A stretch of 64,000 nt of DNA from Prillingera fragicola (Eukaryota > Basidiomycota > Tremellomycetes > Trichosporonales > Trichosporonaceae): the NCBI GenBank assembly GCA_002335605.1, contig BEDY01000001.1, forward strand, positions 3,472,001-3,536,000, written 5' to 3'. Positions within the stretch are counted from its first letter, which is position 1, and each line of letters begins with the position of its first letter. Position numbers and translations under genes: made by a program. The notes beneath the pieces are model-generated. The model was not told the DNA's origin, searched no databases, and worked only from the letters and a program-made list of their open reading frames with translations. Shown here piece after piece: positions 60,571 to 64,000 of this stretch.

Positions 60571-62704
60571 ATGCCGTCCTCGCGGCTGGAAGACGTAACA
60601 TGCGCGATTTGCATGGAGTCGCTCTTCAACCTGCGGGACGATCTGCAGGAGGTGCTTCCCATTGCAACGCCTGACTGTGGTACGTAAATACCAGGACAAA
60701 GCCGCGACGCGTCGTCGCGAGTCATTACGCGTCTCAACACCCAAATGTGTCGCGTGCCAGCAGCTCCTCGTCGCATACGGGTACGCTAACCCACGCAGGT
60801 CATGTTCATCATGAGAAATGTCTATTGGAGTGGTTTCGCTTCCAAGCAAACCAATATGTCGCGCAGGCCCGCGAGCACGGTAACCCCTTACCATCGGCTG
60901 CAGACGCACCAGCCGAATGCCCTGCGTGCCGTGCTGAATGCTATGCCGACCCCGAGACGGGCGAGGCTTGTATCCACCGTCTCTATATCAACTTTGGCGA
61001 TTCGACAGGCTTCCCGTCAAGCTCGCAGGTGGGACCAGGCAGCTCGCCCGCGCCTACGCAACGCTGGGGCCGTTCTGCGGACCGGGAAGTGTTGGGTTTC
61101 GCGCGCCGGTCAAATGGGCTGGCTGCCGAGTACGAGGGGATGGAGGGGAATGTTGGAGAGGACGAGCTGAGAGGAGCTATCAAGAGGACCGAAAAGCTGC
61201 GCGACGATGCAGTGTCTTCGGATACGGCCAAGGCATTTAAGGTGAGTCTGCTCAGTAGGAGATTGTTGACCACATAGAATCACTTAGGTGGCCTGACGAG
61301 GGCTATCAACCAACTTCACGACCGCATTGAAGACTACCCTCTCGTCCCCACTTTGCAGGAAGAGATCGAAGAGCTGCGTGCTGCAAACGCTGTCCACATC
61401 GAAGCCATGTTGACCATTCGAACCAAGACCATCCCACTCCAAATTCAGGAGGCGCGTATCAACGAGCAAGAGAAAGCAGACAAGCGCGTGAAGAAAGTGG
61501 AAAAGGAGCGCGACATTATGCAACGCGAGCTTGAGAAGGAGCGGGTGGCGAGGGTGGTTGCGAAGCGCGGGTGGAGCGAACGCGAGGCGGACCTGGAGAA
61601 GAAGCTAGAGGAAATGCGTGCCGAGTTGGTGAAGGAGAAGGCGGACCGCGAGTCGACCAGCGACGCACTCGCAGACAGGACCAAGCAGCTCAAAGTGTTT
61701 CAGATAAGGGTGAGCTAGTCGTCTCTACGTATGTACTGACTCTTCAGGCCGATCAGCGCAAGGAGTTCAAGAAAGAGGTTCAGGTGCTCAAAGCGCAGAA
61801 CGAAGAGCTAAAGGCGGAGAATGCTCGATTGCTACAACGCTTGGCAGAGGACGACGATCTGCCGAAGGGCCAAACCGCAGCTCACTTGGATGAATTCTGC
61901 AACGACGATCTGGATACATTCCTAGGCGAGGACGATCTGGATCTCGACGATGGGCCTGTCGGCTATGACGACGCCGATATGAGTGTGCAATCCATCCCCG
62001 CTTCAGAGTTCCAGCCCCGTTTTTGGGGCCGTTCCAATGACGCTGAGGAATCGCTCTTCATTGAAGACTCGTCATTTGATGCCTCGCTGGGTATGGGTCG
62101 CACGCAAGACCGCCCAGCAGTGGCCGCTCGGTCGACGACGAAGCGGACGTACGCGTTCGACATGGATGACGGGCCGGTCAAACGCAAGGATAAGGAGCGG
62201 CCAGGGTCACGCAGCAAGTTCTTCTCTGACGGACCCACCAAGAGCAGCAAGCTCCTCCAGTCGGACAGGAGCGCCAGCTCGTCCCGCGTTCTTGTTGCTG
62301 CCTCCTCACCGACTCGCTCCTCGCCTTTTAAATCGCCGCGACGCTCACCTAAGAAGCGCCGAGAGCTGGTAACCAGTCCTAAGCCCACTACCAAGCGCAC
62401 GGGCGTGAGCACGCCTTTCACCTCTCTAGGCGCCAACACGACTGCAACGAACGGCATGCCCGGCGGTGTTCGGCGACCCATACGGGATGCGGACGATGGG
62501 ATTGATGGCATCGAGGTCGTCAACCTGATTAGTAGCTCGCCTGAACCCGACGAACGCCGTACGGCGCCGCTGGCCACGACGAGACGAGGAAACGCGAGCG
62601 TGGGGCGAACTGGAAGCGCAGCCGAGATGTTGGGGCTTGTGGATGCGAAGGGCCGCCCAAAGAAAGGTGTGGCTCTTGGCGCCATCGCTCGGCGCAGGGC
62701 GTAG
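60571..62704 (+). CDS. RING-finger protein, TRAIP-like E3 ubiquitin ligase
   Basis: Exons: 60571-60679, 60799-61241, 61278-61709 and 61748-62704; 646 aa. The N-terminal RING reads CAICMESL, then PDCGHVHHEKCLLEWFR and CPACR, with a long loop before the last pair; the first intron cuts it at the GH step. Residues about 200-360 are a continuous coiled coil (LEEMRAELVKEKADRE, VLKAQNEELKAENARLLQRL). The rest is acidic then Ser/Lys-rich, with a hydrophobic-acidic VVNLISSSPEPDE stretch near the end that resembles a SUMO-interacting motif. RING plus coiled coil plus disordered tail is the TRAIP layout, an E3 that acts on the replisome; orthology is an inference. Interestingly TOF1 is also in this window, but not adjacent. 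Confidence 0.82.
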
Positions 62705-63000
62705 CGACTGCCGGGGGGCGCCGGGGGGCACTTCAATAGCGCCACACACAAGTTGTGGGCGCATTCTGGAAGGGTTAGTGACCATGACGGATCAGTTTGT
62801 AGCATGCAGTCGACACAGCAACCCATATGTAACATGTTTTCACCTTCGCATCCCAGTGTGCATGCTACTAGTGTTTTAGCCCATCTATGAGCGCACCACG
62901 ACAGTGCGTTATTCTGTGGGTGTCCGGTCTATTGCTTTGCCACATCTACAGCGCCGATTTGGCAGGCGCGAATGGCGATGCCTTGAACCTGCGCCGGCGC

Positions 63001-64000
63001 TCAGCTCGAGAACTCGGTGACTTCGTACTTGGTCTGTTCGGCGGCAGCCTTGTCCACAAACCAGTAAACTGCGCCGGGCCTGCGGGGTTAGCACGTGCGT
63101 AAGGAAATGCAATATGATGACAAGTGAGAATGATAAGGGAGGAGATACCCGAGCGGACTGCATTGTCCGCTCGGCCACAGATGTCGCCGAGACGACGTCG
63201 ACGGTTTGCAGACGCCCGTAGAAGAACAAGGAAGGCGCATTGAGCGCAGCAGAGCGCATGTCAGAGACGCAAGACTCACGAGACTGGGCGGACACGCGAG
63301 CAAGGGAGTCCAAGCTCGGGCTCGTCGAGAATCTGGGCGAGCATCTCCTGCTTGCCTGCGCCGGTCGCCACGAAGGCGACGCGCAGAGCGTGATTGAGGA
63401 CCGGGTAGCTGCCGGTGTCAGTGCGATACACGAAAAAGGGCACAACTGGGCTGTGGTCATGCCAGCAACACTCAGTTCACTCACGTAAAGGTGACACGGC
63501 GGGGAGGAGGCTTGGGCGAGTCCTGGATCTTGGCAATCCATTTGTCCTGCTCAGCAAGAAGGGGGTGACCAGGGAAGAGCGAGCAAGTGTGGCCGTCGGG
63601 ACCCATTCCGAGGAGTATGAGGTCAAAGGTGGGATACCTGGCAGCAGTGCCCTTGGAGAAGACGGTCACAAGCTGGTTCTGGTAGTCCTCGGCAATGGCT
63701 CCAGCCTCCTTGGTGCTCTCGGGGGTGTCGGTGGGCACATTGGTAGGGTCGACACGAGTCTGCTCGTCAAAGAGCTCAATGTTGAGGGTGTGGATCTGGT
63801 CGCGGTTCAGAGGGACATGGTCAAGGAACGCTTTAGCGCAAGCGGCATAGTTGGACTCGGGATGCTCAAGAGGCACGATTCGCTCGTCGGCAAAGAAGAC
63901 TTGCCACTTGTCCCACTCGATGGCGGCAACGTCGGCCAGAGGGCGAAGGTTGTTGGGCAGCGATCCGCCAGACAAGGCGATAGTAAACTGGCCTCGAGCG
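63001..64000 (-). CDS. SOL3: 6-phosphogluconolactonase, 5' end beyond the window
   Basis: Hydrolyses 6-phosphogluconolactone in the oxidative pentose phosphate pathway (cytosol). Visible exons on the minus strand are 63485-64000 (partial), 63280-63408 and 63001-63079, with the stop at 63001-63003. Motifs: [50 protein letters not shown] and [17 protein letters not shown]. The C-terminal segment [19 protein letters not shown] is only continuous if the 200-nt intron 63080-63279 is removed whole. A frame inside that intron looks exon-like but breaks the family alignment. The N-terminal about 40 residues are missing off the right edge. Confidence 0.9.

Noticed and set aside
63149..63279. Apparent coding exon ([15 protein letters not shown]) inside the 6PGL gene
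   Set aside because: Using it breaks the family sequence [16 protein letters not shown], and no acceptor AG precedes it. It lies within a 200-nt intron.

Overview
The window is a gene-dense stretch of nuclear DNA from a basidiomycete fungus, most likely a tremellomycetous yeast (Trichosporonales or a relative). Three things point that way. Almost every gene is broken by many short introns, mostly 35-60 nt, with GT..AG ends and a CTAAC or CTGAC branch site. The DNA is moderately GC-rich. All recognisable proteins have fungal orthologues. The exact species is inference. No transposon, virus, CRISPR array, rRNA or operon is visible.

Twenty-three protein genes and one tRNA gene can be modelled, nearly all exon by exon with phases that close. 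From left to right they are: SLY1 (-), RPO31 (+), URA6 (-), a TRAX gene (-), EXO84 (+), CPR6/Cyp40 (-), NOP58 (-), TOF1/Timeless (+), TRZ1/tRNase Z (-), an S28 serine peptidase (+), a D-2-hydroxyacid dehydrogenase (+), tRNA-His with an intron (-), mitochondrial L7/L12 (+), a roadblock dynein light chain (+), a YND1-type apyrase (+), a 1218-residue protein I do not recognise (-), a DUF2985-type membrane protein (-), ATG22 (-), BLM10/PA200 (-), a p21-activated kinase (+), a DAG-kinase-fold lipid kinase (-), BET2 (+), a TRAIP-like RING protein (+) and a 6-phosphogluconolactonase cut by the right edge (-).

The genes are independently transcribed housekeeping functions: secretion (SLY1, EXO84, BET2, YND1), RNA metabolism (RPO31, TRZ1, TRAX, NOP58, tRNA-His), genome maintenance (TOF1, TRAIP-like), proteostasis (CPR6, BLM10, ATG22), signalling (PAK) and metabolism (URA6, 6PGL, dehydrogenase). 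Several head-to-head pairs share short intergenic promoters, and four of these contain a CACGTG E-box.

I see no convincing novel multi-gene system. The points most worth a second look are the intron-bearing tRNA-His, the orphan gene with a 14-nt microexon, the proteasome-activating tail of BLM10 that is completed by an 8-nt last exon, the ATG22 stop codon sitting in a tandem repeat that supplies three in-frame stops, the TRZ1 leader exon, and a spliced untranslated region between TRZ1 and the S28 gene.
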